From NCBI GenBank assembly GCA_030697165.1, contig JAUYQQ010000003.1:62001-126000 (forward strand): a stretch of DNA of 64,000 bases, in the 5' to 3' direction. Under the pieces are notes generated by a model that saw only the letters and a program-made list of their open reading frames with translations, was not told the DNA's origin and ran no database searches. Origin of the DNA: Acidobacteriota bacterium. GTDB lineage: Bacteria > Acidobacteriota > Vicinamibacteria > Vicinamibacterales > UBA2999. Each line of letters begins with the position of its first letter. Positions within the stretch are counted from its first letter, which is position 1. A program made the position numbers and the translations under genes. Of the stretch, positions 1 through 8,272 are shown in pieces.

Positions 1-1040
1 AGCAGGTTGATCAGCAACTGTTCGAGTTGGTCGGCGTCGGCGTCAACGGTCACGTCGGGCCCGGGCTTGACGAGCACCGGCACCCGCGTATCGAAGCCGG
101 CCACGCGCTGCAGCAGCGGCTTGAGCACGAGCGGCGCCAGCCGGGGCGCCGGCAGGCGGGCGAGCCGCGCGGAAGCGCCGGTGAAGCGGCTCAGCGAATC
201 GGTGCGCGACGCGATCACCTGCAGGCCGCGGGTCATGTCTTCGCGCCAGTCGCTCGGCGGCGGATCGCGGTGGAGCAGGGTTTCGAGCGTGCCGGCGATC
301 GACTTGATCGGGCCGAGCGAGTTGCCCAGCTCGTGGCCGATCACGCGGATCAGCCGCTGAAAGGCCTGCCGCTCCTGCTCGCGCAAGGGCCGGCTGACGT
401 CCGAGAGGACGAGCAGGTCGTGGCGCAATCCGCCCAGCCGGAACGTTGTCTTGCGCACTTCCCATCGGCCCGGTCCGCCGCCGGGAGGGGAGATGTCGAC
501 GACCCGGGGGGCGTCGCCGAACCAGTCCGCCAGCTGCAGTTCATCGGCGGTGCGGCCGAGCATATGCTCCATGCTCTTGCCCATCAGCCGCTCGCCGGTG
601 CGATTGACCATGCGCAGGCGTTGTTCCGGATCGAACGCGAATACAGCGACGTCGATCTGCTCCATCACCGTGCGTAGCAGGGCGGTCGCCTCGACCGCGC
701 CCAGCCGTTGTTCGTGCAGCGTTTCGGCGAGCGCGTTGACTTCAATCAGCGCGGCGCCCATGGGGTCGTCGGGATTATTGGTGCGGGCGCGAATGGAGAA
801 GTCGTCTTCGCGCAGCGCCGCCAACAGGTTCGCCAGCGTCTGCAGCGGCACCACCACCCGGGTGCGGACCGAGGAGGCCAGGCCAAACAGGGTCGTCAGG
901 ATGAGGGCGGTGAGCGTCCATTGCACTTTGGGGGTGTAAGCCTCGGTCCAGAGAATCCACAGCGCGGTGACGGCGCCTGGCACACCGGCGCCGAGGGCGA
1001 GGAGAAAGATCTGCTGGTCGAGGCGAAGGCGCCGCCACAC
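1..1040 (-). CDS. NtrY-like sensor histidine kinase (3' end outside window)
   Basis: This is the sensor of a two-component pair and should phosphorylate the NtrC-like regulator encoded immediately upstream. About 346 residues are visible and the frame runs open to the window edge, so most of the ATP-binding domain is missing. The start is taken as the GTG at 1040, just after the regulator's stop, because an in-frame stop lies further upstream. Two hydrophobic segments near residues 10-30 and 45-65 are followed by a HAMP-like linker, a PAS-like region and the H-box HELGNSLGPIKS, with the phosphoacceptor near His236. The H-box differs from the usual HEIKNPLTPI of NtrY but keeps its layout. The signal sensed is not evident. 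Confidence 0.85.
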   Translation of the reverse strand, partial: MWRRLRLDQQIFLLALGAGVPGAVTALWILWTEAYTPKVQWTLTALILTTLFGLASSVRTRVVVPLQTLANLLAALREDDFSIRARTNNPDDPMGAALIEVNALAETLHEQRLGAVEATALLRTVMEQIDVAVFAFDPEQRLRMVNRTGERLMGKSMEHMLGRTADELQLADWFGDAPRVVDISPPGGGPGRWEVRKTTFRLGGLRHDLLVLSDVSRPLREQERQAFQRLIRVIGHELGNSLGPIKSIAGTLETLLHRDPPPSDWREDMTRGLQVIASRTDSLSRFTGASARLARLPAPRLAPLVLKPLLQRVAGFDTRVPVLVKPGPDVTVDADADQLEQLLINL

Positions 1041-1042
1041 GG

Positions 1043-2410
1043 CTAAAGCTTATATCGTTCGAGACGGCGGTATAACGCGCTGCGGGACAGGCCGAGGGCT
1101 CGGGCGGCGTGGCTGACGTTGCCGTAGCGGGCCATCGCCTTCTTGATCAGGAACGCCTCGACTTCTTCCAGGCTCATGTCTTCGAGCCGGGCCGACGAGC
1201 CGCCCTCGACTCTGAGCCCGAGGTCACCGGCCCGAACGGTGGCGCCCTGCGACATCAGCACCGCGCGTTCGACCGAGTGGTCCATCTCGCGGACGTTGCC
1301 GGGCCAGCGATGGTCCATCAGCACCTGCATGGCCGCCGGGTCGAAGCCCGACAACGACTTGCGATAGCGCTGGGCGTGCTGGCGCAGGAAGTGCTTCGCG
1401 AGCAGCGGAATGTCTTCGCGCCGGTCGCGCAGTGGCGGCAGGTGAATTTCGATGGTGTTGAGGCGGAAGTACAGGTCCTGCCGGAAGCGGCTGGCTTCGA
1501 CTTCGGCGTTGAGATCGGCGTTGGTGGCCGAGATCAGGCGCACGCTGACCTTGCGGGTCTTCGACGATCCGAGACGTTCGAACTCGCCGGTCTCGATCAC
1601 GCGCAGCAGTTTCTGTTGCTGGGTCATCGGGACGTTGGCGATCTCGTCGAGGAACAACGTACTGCCATCGGCCAGTTCGAACCGGCCCACGCGATCGGCC
1701 TTGGCGTCGGTAAACGCGCCCTTGAGGTGGCCGAACAGTTCCGACTCGAACACGCCCTCGGCCATGCCGCCGGCGTTGACGGTCACCATGGGGCGGCCGG
1801 CCCGCGGCGAGACGCCGTGGACCGCCTGGGCCACCAGGCTCTTGCCGGTTCCGTTCTCGCCGGTGATCAGCACGTTGGCATCCGACGGCCCGACCCGCGC
1901 GATCATCTCCAGGACCGGCCGCATCGCCGCCGACTCGGCGAGAATCGGTGATCGGCCGTCTGACTGCAGCGCCTGGTTGGCGGCCTCGAGCTGACGGCCG
2001 CGGCGAATGGCGCGGCCGAGCTCGGTCTGCGTCCGCACAATCGACAGCAGCCGTTCGTTCTCCCACGGCTTCTGCACGAAGTCGCGCGCGCCCCGCCGCA
2101 TGGCCTCGACCGCGACGTTGACCGAGCCCCACGCCGTCATCACGACGACCGGCAGCGACTCGTCGCCGGTGTGGATCCGCTGCAGCAGGTCCAGGCCCTC
2201 GTCGCCCGACGTGGTGTCGCGGGTGTAATTCAGGTCCATCAGGACCACGTCGTAGTCCTTGAGCTCGAGCGCGCGCAGGATCTGCGCGGGCGAGGCCGCG
2301 GTGTCGATCACGAAGCCTTCCGGCTTCAGCAGCAACCGGAGCGCTTCGAGAACGTCGGCCTGGTCGTCGGCTATCAGTATTCGGGACGGCGGGTCAGTTC
2401 TCGTCGACAA
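1043..2410 (-). CDS. NtrC-family sigma-54-dependent response regulator
   Basis: This 455-residue activator has three parts: a receiver domain (Asp15/Asp16 acidic pocket, phosphoacceptor Asp59), an AAA+ sigma-54 interaction domain with Walker A GENGTGKS and the LFLDEI Walker B, and a C-terminal Fis-type helix-turn-helix (AARALGLSRSALYRRLERYK). The surface loop that contacts sigma-54 reads GAFTDA instead of the common GAFTGA. The gene overlaps the end of the upstream ATPase gene by 17 bp and is followed directly by its kinase, so the pair is probably co-transcribed with the exporter. Autoregulation of that operon is an inference. Confidence 0.95.
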   Translation of the reverse strand: MSTRTDPPSRILIADDQADVLEALRLLLKPEGFVIDTAASPAQILRALELKDYDVVLMDLNYTRDTTSGDEGLDLLQRIHTGDESLPVVVMTAWGSVNVAVEAMRRGARDFVQKPWENERLLSIVRTQTELGRAIRRGRQLEAANQALQSDGRSPILAESAAMRPVLEMIARVGPSDANVLITGENGTGKSLVAQAVHGVSPRAGRPMVTVNAGGMAEGVFESELFGHLKGAFTDAKADRVGRFELADGSTLFLDEIANVPMTQQQKLLRVIETGEFERLGSSKTRKVSVRLISATNADLNAEVEASRFRQDLYFRLNTIEIHLPPLRDRREDIPLLAKHFLRQHAQRYRKSLSGFDPAAMQVLMDHRWPGNVREMDHSVERAVLMSQGATVRAGDLGLRVEGGSSARLEDMSLEEVEAFLIKKAMARYGNVSHAARALGLSRSALYRRLERYKL

Positions 2411-3062
2411 TCCAACCGTCCTTCAGATTGATCACGCGCTTGCCGTAGGCGGCGTTGGCCTGCGAATGGGTGACCTGCACGATCGTGGTGCCGGCCTCGT
2501 TCAACTTCCTGAACAACTCCATGATTTCCTTGCCCTGGTCGGTGTGCAGGTTGCCGGTCGGCTCGTCGGCGAGGATCAGCGACGGCTTGGCCACGACCGC
2601 CCGCGCGATGGCCACCAGCTGCTGCTGGCCGCCCGACAGTTGGTTCGGGAACAGGTCCTTCTTGCCGACGATGTTGAAGCGGTCGAGGATGTCGGCGACC
2701 ATGCCTTCGCGTTCGGCCTTCTTGACGTCGCGGTACGACAGCGGCAGGTCGATGTTCTCGTAGACCGTCAGGTTGTCGAGCAGGTGATAGCTCTGGAACA
2801 CGAAGCCGATGTGCTGCTTCTGCACCCGCATCCGGTCCTTGGCCGACAGTTGGTGAATGGGGTCGTCAAACAGCCAGTACTCACCGGTCCAGGCACTGTC
2901 GTGCATGCCCATGATGTGGAGCAGCGTGCTCTTGCCGGCGCCCGACGGTCCCATGATCGATACGAAGTCGCCCTGCTTGATCTCGGCGTTGACGCGGCGC
3001 AGCACGAAGGTCTGCGACAGGCCGTGGCGATAGGACTTTTCAATACTGGTGAGTTTGATCAT
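2394..3062 (-). CDS. ABC transporter ATP-binding protein, MacB/LolD type
   Basis: This 222-residue ATPase has Walker A GPSGAGKST, signature LSGGQQQLVAIARA, Walker B LILADEPTGNL and H-loop His (VTHS). The start is the ATG at 3062 (MIKLTSIEKSYRHG); the longer open frame upstream runs through an intergenic repeat and has no homology. The residue after GNL is His where the family has Asp (D-loop), a small deviation. It lies downstream of a second, more canonical ATPase and a membrane fusion protein, so it should power export of a peptide, lipoprotein or toxic compound. The FtsX-type permease expected with such ATPases is not in the window. Confidence 0.93.
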   Translation of the reverse strand: MIKLTSIEKSYRHGLSQTFVLRRVNAEIKQGDFVSIMGPSGAGKSTLLHIMGMHDSAWTGEYWLFDDPIHQLSAKDRMRVQKQHIGFVFQSYHLLDNLTVYENIDLPLSYRDVKKAEREGMVADILDRFNIVGKKDLFPNQLSGGQQQLVAIARAVVAKPSLILADEPTGNLHTDQGKEIMELFRKLNEAGTTIVQVTHSQANAAYGKRVINLKDGWIVDEN

Positions 3063-3198
3063 GCTGGGTGTGGGAAACCGGGAATGGGGAGTCGGAGAGT
3101 CCGGACCATGGGCGTCTGCCACTTCCATCATGACCGAAGGCGAGGGCCGCGGGAAGGGCCGAGGGGTGCCACCGGCACACCCTCGGCGCCTGAAGTGC
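3063..3198. repeat. Intergenic spacer with degenerate GGGAGTC tract and hairpin
   Basis: This 136 bp gap separates the two ATPase genes. It holds a degenerate run related to the GGGAGTC heptamer found at 25243 and 27294 (near 3064-3105), then a GC-rich inverted repeat near 3159-3188 (GCCGAGGGGTGCC paired with GGCACACCCTCGGC). The hairpin has no T-run on either strand. No gene is seen. Confidence 0.55.
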
Positions 3199-3903
3199 CT
3201 AGACCACGGTTCCGACGTTCTCTTCGACGACGCGGCCGTCGAAGAGGTGAATCCCACGGTCGGCGTGCGCGGCGTAGCGCGGATCGTGCGTCACCATGCA
3301 GATCGTGGCACCGCCACGATGCAGCTCGCGCAGCAGATCCATCACGGCCTCGCCGTTCTTCGAGTCCAGGTTACCGGTCGGTTCGTCGGCCAGCAGGATC
3401 GACGGCTGGCCGCCGACGGCGCGGGCCACGGCGACGCGCTGCTGCTGACCGCCCGAGAGCTGCGAGGGCAGGTGCTTGGCGCGGTGGGCCATGCCGACGC
3501 GTTCGAGCGCGGCATTGGCGCGCTCGCGGCGCTCGGCCGCCTTCATACCGCGGTAAATCAGCGGCAGCTCCACGTTCTCGAAGACCGTCAGGTCGCCGAT
3601 CAGGTTGAAGCTCTGAAAGATGAACCCGATCTCGCGGTTGCGCACGCGCGCGCGTTCCGACAACGAGAGGTTGGCGACCTCGTTGCCGTTCAGCGTGTAG
3701 GTGCCTTCGCTGGCCGTGTCGAGCAGGCCGAGAATGGCGAGCAGCGTCGACTTGCCGCAGCCCGACGGTCCGGCAATGGCCACGTACTCGCCCTGCTGGA
3801 TCTCGAGGTGAATGCCGGCAAGTGCGTGGGTTTCCACTTCGTCCGTATAGAACACCTTCTTGATGCCATTCAGGCGAATCAGGGGCTGCGCGGAAGCGTT
3901 CAT
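3199..3903 (-). CDS. ABC transporter ATP-binding protein, MacB/LolD type
   Basis: This 234-residue ATPase has the full motif set: Walker A GPSGCGKST, signature LSGGQQQRVAVARA, Walker B ILLADEPTGNLD and H-loop MVTHD. The family energises FtsX-type permeases that work with a membrane fusion protein and an outer-membrane channel. It sits 26 bp downstream of the fusion-protein gene and upstream of a second ATPase of the same type, on the same strand. Two closely related ATPases in one operon without a permease between them is unusual; the permeases may lie beyond the left edge. Confidence 0.95.
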   Translation of the reverse strand: MNASAQPLIRLNGIKKVFYTDEVETHALAGIHLEIQQGEYVAIAGPSGCGKSTLLAILGLLDTASEGTYTLNGNEVANLSLSERARVRNREIGFIFQSFNLIGDLTVFENVELPLIYRGMKAAERRERANAALERVGMAHRAKHLPSQLSGGQQQRVAVARAVGGQPSILLADEPTGNLDSKNGEAVMDLLRELHRGGATICMVTHDPRYAAHADRGIHLFDGRVVEENVGTVV

Positions 3904-3929
3904 CAGAGGACTCCTTAAGTTGCCGAAAA

Positions 3930-5192
3930 CTACCGTAACCGAATGCGATCGAACTGGTCCCAGGCCGACATGTCAGACAGGACGACTTCGTCGCCTTCCG
4001 CCAGCCCGCTCAGAATCTCGATGGTGTTCACTGAGCTGCGGCCAAGCTGCACCTGCGCGCGCGAGGCCTCGCCGGTCTGCTTGTTGAGCTTGAAGAGGCC
4101 CACCGTGCTCTGTTCCTGCCCAAACGCCGGGCGTCCCACGTATAGGACGTTTTCCAGGCGATCCAGTTCAATGGTGCCGTCCACGCTCAGGTCGGGACGG
4201 GCCCCGCGGGGCAGCTCGCCCTCGAGCGCGACGTCGACCGTAACCGTACCGTTGGTCGCTGCCGGGTCAATGCGAACGACCCTGCCGGCGATGATCCCGT
4301 TGCGCGTGTCGACTTGCGCCGTCTGGCCGATCGTCAGGTCGCGCGCCTGGGTTTCCGCGATCCGCAGTTCGGCTTTGAGGCGGGTCGGGTCGGCGACACG
4401 CACCAGGTTGGTGCCCGGCTGCACCTGTTGGCCGACTTCCACCGGCACCTGCTCCAGCACTCCCGACATGCCGGCGCGGACGCGCAGCTGGTCGACCTGC
4501 TGGCGCCGCAGGGCCAGGTTCGACTTGCGCTGGTCCACCAGGGCCTGCGCCGAGGCCAACTGCGCGAGGGCGCTTTGCTCCGATACCTTCAGCCGATCCG
4601 TCTCGATGCCGTCGCGGGTCCTCAGCGACTCGGCGCGGACCACCGACTGCCTCAAGACCAGGTTAGACACCAGGCCGTCCTTGGCGAGGCCTTCGTTCAT
4701 CTCGCGTTCGGTCTGCGCATTCTGGAAATCGGCCCTGACGATGGCGGCCTGCGCACGCTGATTCAGGGTCTCGGCGTCGAGCCGGGCCTTCAGGCTGTTG
4801 AAATCGGCTTCCGACGCGCGCAGTTGCTGGTCGGCGTCATTGAGCGCCTGTTGCACCTGCGGGTCGCTCAGTTCGAGGACGACGGTGTCGGGGGTCACCT
4901 GGACGCCGGGACGCAGAATGATCCGCTCGACCCGTCCCTGGGTCGATGCCGGTACCCAGCGCCGCGCTTCGTCCACCGGAATGAGCGTGCCGAGGCCCCG
5001 GACCTGCCGGGGAATGGTGCCGCGCTTGACCGTATCGACCCAGACGGTGGCCCGTTCGACGGTGGGGGCGGCAGGCTGCAGCCTCGCCAGGAACACGGAA
5101 ACCAAACCGATGACCACGACGCCGACGACGCCGTACGTGATTTGACGGCGTTTCTTCGATTGCGCGACGGATGCGGGACGCTGAATGTCCAT
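3930..5192 (-). CDS. Efflux periplasmic adaptor (HlyD/MacA-type membrane fusion protein)
   Basis: This 420-residue protein should bridge an inner-membrane ABC exporter and an outer-membrane channel. The start is the ATG at 5192 (MDIQRPASVAQSKKRRQ); upstream codons in the same frame run through an intergenic repeat. A positively charged N-terminus is followed by one membrane anchor (residues about 17-38), a barrel-sandwich half, a long alpha-helical hairpin rich in Gln, Ala and Leu (about residues 120-260), the second lipoyl half (VEVGQQVQPGTNLVRVAD) and a beta-barrel/membrane-proximal region. It is the first gene of an operon with two ATPases and an NtrC/NtrY pair. Confidence 0.93.
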   Translation of the reverse strand: MDIQRPASVAQSKKRRQITYGVVGVVVIGLVSVFLARLQPAAPTVERATVWVDTVKRGTIPRQVRGLGTLIPVDEARRWVPASTQGRVERIILRPGVQVTPDTVVLELSDPQVQQALNDADQQLRASEADFNSLKARLDAETLNQRAQAAIVRADFQNAQTEREMNEGLAKDGLVSNLVLRQSVVRAESLRTRDGIETDRLKVSEQSALAQLASAQALVDQRKSNLALRRQQVDQLRVRAGMSGVLEQVPVEVGQQVQPGTNLVRVADPTRLKAELRIAETQARDLTIGQTAQVDTRNGIIAGRVVRIDPAATNGTVTVDVALEGELPRGARPDLSVDGTIELDRLENVLYVGRPAFGQEQSTVGLFKLNKQTGEASRAQVQLGRSSVNTIEILSGLAEGDEVVLSDMSAWDQFDRIRLR

Positions 5193-5461
5193 GTCTGTGA
5201 TTGCCCTACTTAGACGGTGATCGCCACCAAAAACGATGGCACCGATTTTAGAACCAGTAGCCGGTAGCCAGTAGCCCGTCTGGCATCTGGATACTGGCGT
5301 CTGGCTACGAAACATACTCAAGGGTTGTGCCAGCTTGCCGGACGAGCCCAACATATTGAGGAAACGAGAGTTAGTGGCCGAAGGTTCCATCAGGAGCCGA
5401 GCCGGGTGTTCGATCATGGGACGCCCTGGGCCGTCGATGGGACTGCCGGGCCGCCGCCCGG
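5193..5461. repeat. Intergenic region with TAGCCAGTAGCCGG-type repeat
   Basis: This 269 bp gap lies upstream of the exporter operon. Positions about 5247-5312 contain short repeated words (CAGTAGCC, GGTAGCCAGTAGCC) followed by their approximate complement (ACTGGCGTCTGGCTAC), so the region can fold on itself. It resembles in design, but not in sequence, the other short-unit tracts of the window. No gene is convincing; any operon promoter must also lie here. Confidence 0.5.
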
Positions 5462-7078
5462 CTATCTCAGCACTCGAAACACCACGTCGGGCCCCTTCGG
5501 CTCCGCAAATTGCCTCGTGAGTTCAAAGTCGGACCTCGTCATCAGGTCGCTGGTGAGAGCGCCAAAGGCGTCCGGCGCCATCAGGCCACCATGGATCACG
5601 ATCAGGTCCACTTGCCGCGCCTTCAGGTACGCAGTCGACGCGTCGTCCGGAAACGTCCTCATGCGTTCCGTCAATTCGAGATACGACTTCGGGAAGAAGC
5701 CGCTGTAGCCGTTCAGGCTCGGCTGCCAGTGTGCCGTGCTGCGGAACATGTAGATGCCGTCAGGCACGATGTCGAGTCGGTCGGCGGTGGTGAGCGGCAG
5801 TTCGAGCACCACCGATCGCGGTTCGCGGGCGAGCCACTCGTAGACGCCGGGTGGCCGGGGACCGGGGACGTACCAGTTCGCTTGCACGGTCGCGTACTCG
5901 GCGAGCAGCGCGATGGCGACGACCGCGGTGGCCACCGGCGCCCACCGACGAAGCCGCGATTCGAGCCGCGACCAGCCAAAGGCGGCCAGGCCGGCGAGTG
6001 CCAGGAAAACCAGGATGCTCGCGCGCGCCGGGGCCCGCAGGCCGTTGTAGATGAACAGGACCGATGTCAGCCACGAATAGAACGGCGTGTTCACACCGAG
6101 CGAGATCACGAAGCCGAGGGCGCCGATGGCCAGCAGCGTTGCGCGCCGCCGCTCCAGGCCGATCACTCCGATCGCCGCGATCGCCAGCGCCACCGCACCG
6201 GGGAACAGGCGCCGCTCGTTCTCGCCCAGCCGCCCGCTCCAACCACCATGAACGAGGTTCGCCGTGGGGGTCGCAAGATAGTTCTGCCACGTCGCCGAAT
6301 ACGCCTGGATGTCACGCGGGTCCCGCTCACCGAGGCTGCCGCGGTTCAGCATGTAGACCGCGAGGTAGGGCAGCACGACCACCGCGCCGGCGACCGACGC
6401 CGTGACGGCGGCCCGAAGTGCGCCGGCGCGCCGCTCGACTGGCACCTCGCGCCAGCGCCAGGGCACGGCCACGAGCAACGCCGTGGCGAGAAAGATCGCG
6501 TAGTAAATGCCGCAGTAGACCTGTGCGGCCACCGCCGCCACTGCCAGCCACACGTCACGCCTCGCGCCGGTGGCAAGGGCGCGATCGACCCAGAGCAAAG
6601 CCAGCGGCATGAACATCGTGGCCTGCAGTTCCAGGTGATGTAGGTGGTCGAACCGGAACGGGACGAATGCGAAGACGATGCCGGCGAGCACGCCCGCGGA
6701 GGCACTGCGCGTCAGGTGCCGCGCGTAGAGAAACATCGTCCAGCCTGACAGCGCGATCGACGCGAGGACAATCAGGTTGTAGGTCACCACGGGTGACAGG
6801 CCGGACCAGAGCAGCGGCGCGGCCGCCAGCCCCTGCATCAGCACTGCGTCCGTGTACGCGAGGGTTCGCGGCTCCGGATGGAAAATGTTGCCGTTCATCA
6901 GGTCGGCAGGGTTGACCGGCAGGATGTGCGCGATCCACGCGAGCCGCCAGATGCTGAGCAGCGGGTCGTCCGAGTCGGGCAGGTGCGTCGACAAGCGCGC
7001 GGCCTGCGGCCACGTCATCAGCACCGTGAGCGCGCCAAACAGCAGGAGCGCGCCCAGTCCAAACTTGTCGCGTCTCAT
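5462..7078 (-). CDS. Polytopic membrane protein, GT39-like architecture
   Basis: This protein has 538 residues, most of them in roughly ten to twelve hydrophobic helices. The early acidic motif SDDPLLSIWRLAW and the pattern of helices followed by a small periplasmic C-terminal domain resemble dolichyl-phosphate-mannose-type glycosyltransferases and related bacterial envelope proteins, but no decisive catalytic motif was identified. The start at 7078 forms an ATGA overlap with the stop of the upstream PLP lyase gene, so the two are probably translationally coupled. It is similar in layout to the proteins at 51283 and 59542. Function is unassigned. Confidence 0.8.
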   Translation of the reverse strand: MRRDKFGLGALLLFGALTVLMTWPQAARLSTHLPDSDDPLLSIWRLAWIAHILPVNPADLMNGNIFHPEPRTLAYTDAVLMQGLAAAPLLWSGLSPVVTYNLIVLASIALSGWTMFLYARHLTRSASAGVLAGIVFAFVPFRFDHLHHLELQATMFMPLALLWVDRALATGARRDVWLAVAAVAAQVYCGIYYAIFLATALLVAVPWRWREVPVERRAGALRAAVTASVAGAVVVLPYLAVYMLNRGSLGERDPRDIQAYSATWQNYLATPTANLVHGGWSGRLGENERRLFPGAVALAIAAIGVIGLERRRATLLAIGALGFVISLGVNTPFYSWLTSVLFIYNGLRAPARASILVFLALAGLAAFGWSRLESRLRRWAPVATAVVAIALLAEYATVQANWYVPGPRPPGVYEWLAREPRSVVLELPLTTADRLDIVPDGIYMFRSTAHWQPSLNGYSGFFPKSYLELTERMRTFPDDASTAYLKARQVDLIVIHGGLMAPDAFGALTSDLMTRSDFELTRQFAEPKGPDVVFRVLR

Positions 7079-8154
7079 CGCCGCGACATGACCGCGCTCC
7101 ACAGGCCGGGGTCGGTCACGCCTTCGCTGACGAGAACGAGGACCCGCGCACCGGGGCCCAGCCCGAGCGCCGCGCGCACGCGGGGCATGTCCGGATCGCG
7201 GCACACCGCGAGCAGCCCGCCGAGTGCGGCCGCGCCCGATGCCCCCGCGGCGACGGCCGGCTCGCCGGGCGCGGGCTGCGCCAGCGCGCGCATGGCGTCG
7301 TGCGCCCAGTGATCGTCGATCGCGAGATAGGCCGAGACCGTCTTCTGCACCGCATCAAATGCCAATGGCGATACTTCGCGATTGCGAAGGCCCGCCATCG
7401 TGGTGGTGAGCGGGCCGGCGACGGCAGTGGGCCGGCCGGCGCGGGCCGAGGCCAGCAGGCACGCCGCGGACGTGGGTTCCACCGAGACGACCTTGGTGGT
7501 TGGGGTATGAAACGCGCACCAACTCGCGACGCCGCACAGCAGTCCGCCAACGCCGCCCTGGACGAACACCACGTCGTGCGCTGCCGCGACCTCCGCGAGC
7601 ATCCTCGTGTAGCCGAGCATGATCAGCCGCGGAATGCGTTCGTAGCCGTCCCACGAAGTGTCCGACACGATGGTCCAGCCGTGTGCGGCCGCATCCGCGC
7701 CGAGCCGCCTCACCGCATCGTCATACGAGCCCTCGACCCGGATGACCGTGGCGCCCTCGCCGGCGATGGCATCGACGCGGGCCTGCGCCGCGTCAGCGGC
7801 CATGTACACGCGGGCATGGCACCGGGCGTCGCGTGCCGCTCGGGCCACGGCCCGGCCGTGGTTGCCCTCGCTGGCGCAGACCACGGTGTGGCCGGGGGGC
7901 AACGCGCCCTCGGCTTGCAGCGTCGCCATGGCGAACCGCGCGCCGAGCAGCTTGAAGGCGTTCAGGCCGAAACGGGCGGTTTCGTCCTTGACCATCAGCC
8001 GGCCGAGGTCGAGCGATTGGGCCAGGGTGGGCAGGTCGTGCAGCGGCGTCGGCGCCAGTTCAGGCCTGGCGTCGAAGAACGCCCGCACCTGCTGATACTC
8101 GTCGGCAGTGAAGAGGCCGCGGTCGACTGGTCCGCCTAAAGGCGGACGCCACAT
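7075..8154 (-). CDS. PLP-dependent diaminopropionate ammonia-lyase-like protein
   Basis: This fold-type II PLP enzyme has 359 residues from the ATG at 8154. The segment VKDETARFGLNAFKLLGARF carries the Schiff-base Lys (about Lys68) in the spacing typical of diaminopropionate ammonia-lyase; ASEGNHGRAVA and GGVGGLLCGV are the substrate and phosphate-binding loops. Family members deaminate 2,3-diaminopropionate to pyruvate and ammonia; a threonine/serine dehydratase role is the main alternative. The first ten residues (MWRPPLGGPV) are encoded by a dispersed palindrome, so the true start is uncertain; a GTG about 26 codons upstream is in frame. Conserved sequence begins near residue 20. Confidence 0.88.
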   Translation of the reverse strand: MWRPPLGGPVDRGLFTADEYQQVRAFFDARPELAPTPLHDLPTLAQSLDLGRLMVKDETARFGLNAFKLLGARFAMATLQAEGALPPGHTVVCASEGNHGRAVARAARDARCHARVYMAADAAQARVDAIAGEGATVIRVEGSYDDAVRRLGADAAAHGWTIVSDTSWDGYERIPRLIMLGYTRMLAEVAAAHDVVFVQGGVGGLLCGVASWCAFHTPTTKVVSVEPTSAACLLASARAGRPTAVAGPLTTTMAGLRNREVSPLAFDAVQKTVSAYLAIDDHWAHDAMRALAQPAPGEPAVAAGASGAAALGGLLAVCRDPDMPRVRAALGLGPGARVLVLVSEGVTDPGLWSAVMSRR

Positions 8155-8210
8155 CGGCTGTTCGCCTGAAGGTGAGGGCCAGATGTGGTGTCCGGCTTTA
8201 GCCGGACCAC
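8129..8210. repeat. Hyphenated palindrome pair (GTCCGCCTAAAGGCGGAC / GTCCGGCTTTAGCCGGAC)
   Basis: Two palindromes at 8129-8147 and 8190-8207 flank about 42 bp that is itself partly self-complementary. The same two palindromes recur at 51239-51293, and relatives at 39411 and 42941, so this is a dispersed element. Here it covers the presumed start region of the PLP lyase gene. Confidence 0.85.
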
Positions 8211-8258
8211 CTGGCACAAACGCGGTGACCGTCGCTTGGGAAGGAGTGATGGAGGGAT

Positions 8259-8264
8259 TATAGT
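8259..8264 (+). promoter_or_regulatory. -10 hexamer TATAGT, 8 nt before ATG (leaderless)
   Basis: TATAGT ends 8 nt before the ATG at 8273. That spacing would put transcription start at or next to the start codon. A GGAGGG lies further upstream but is too far away (about 16 nt) to be a good ribosome-binding site. Confidence 0.5.
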
Positions 8265-8272
8265 TGCGCGCG

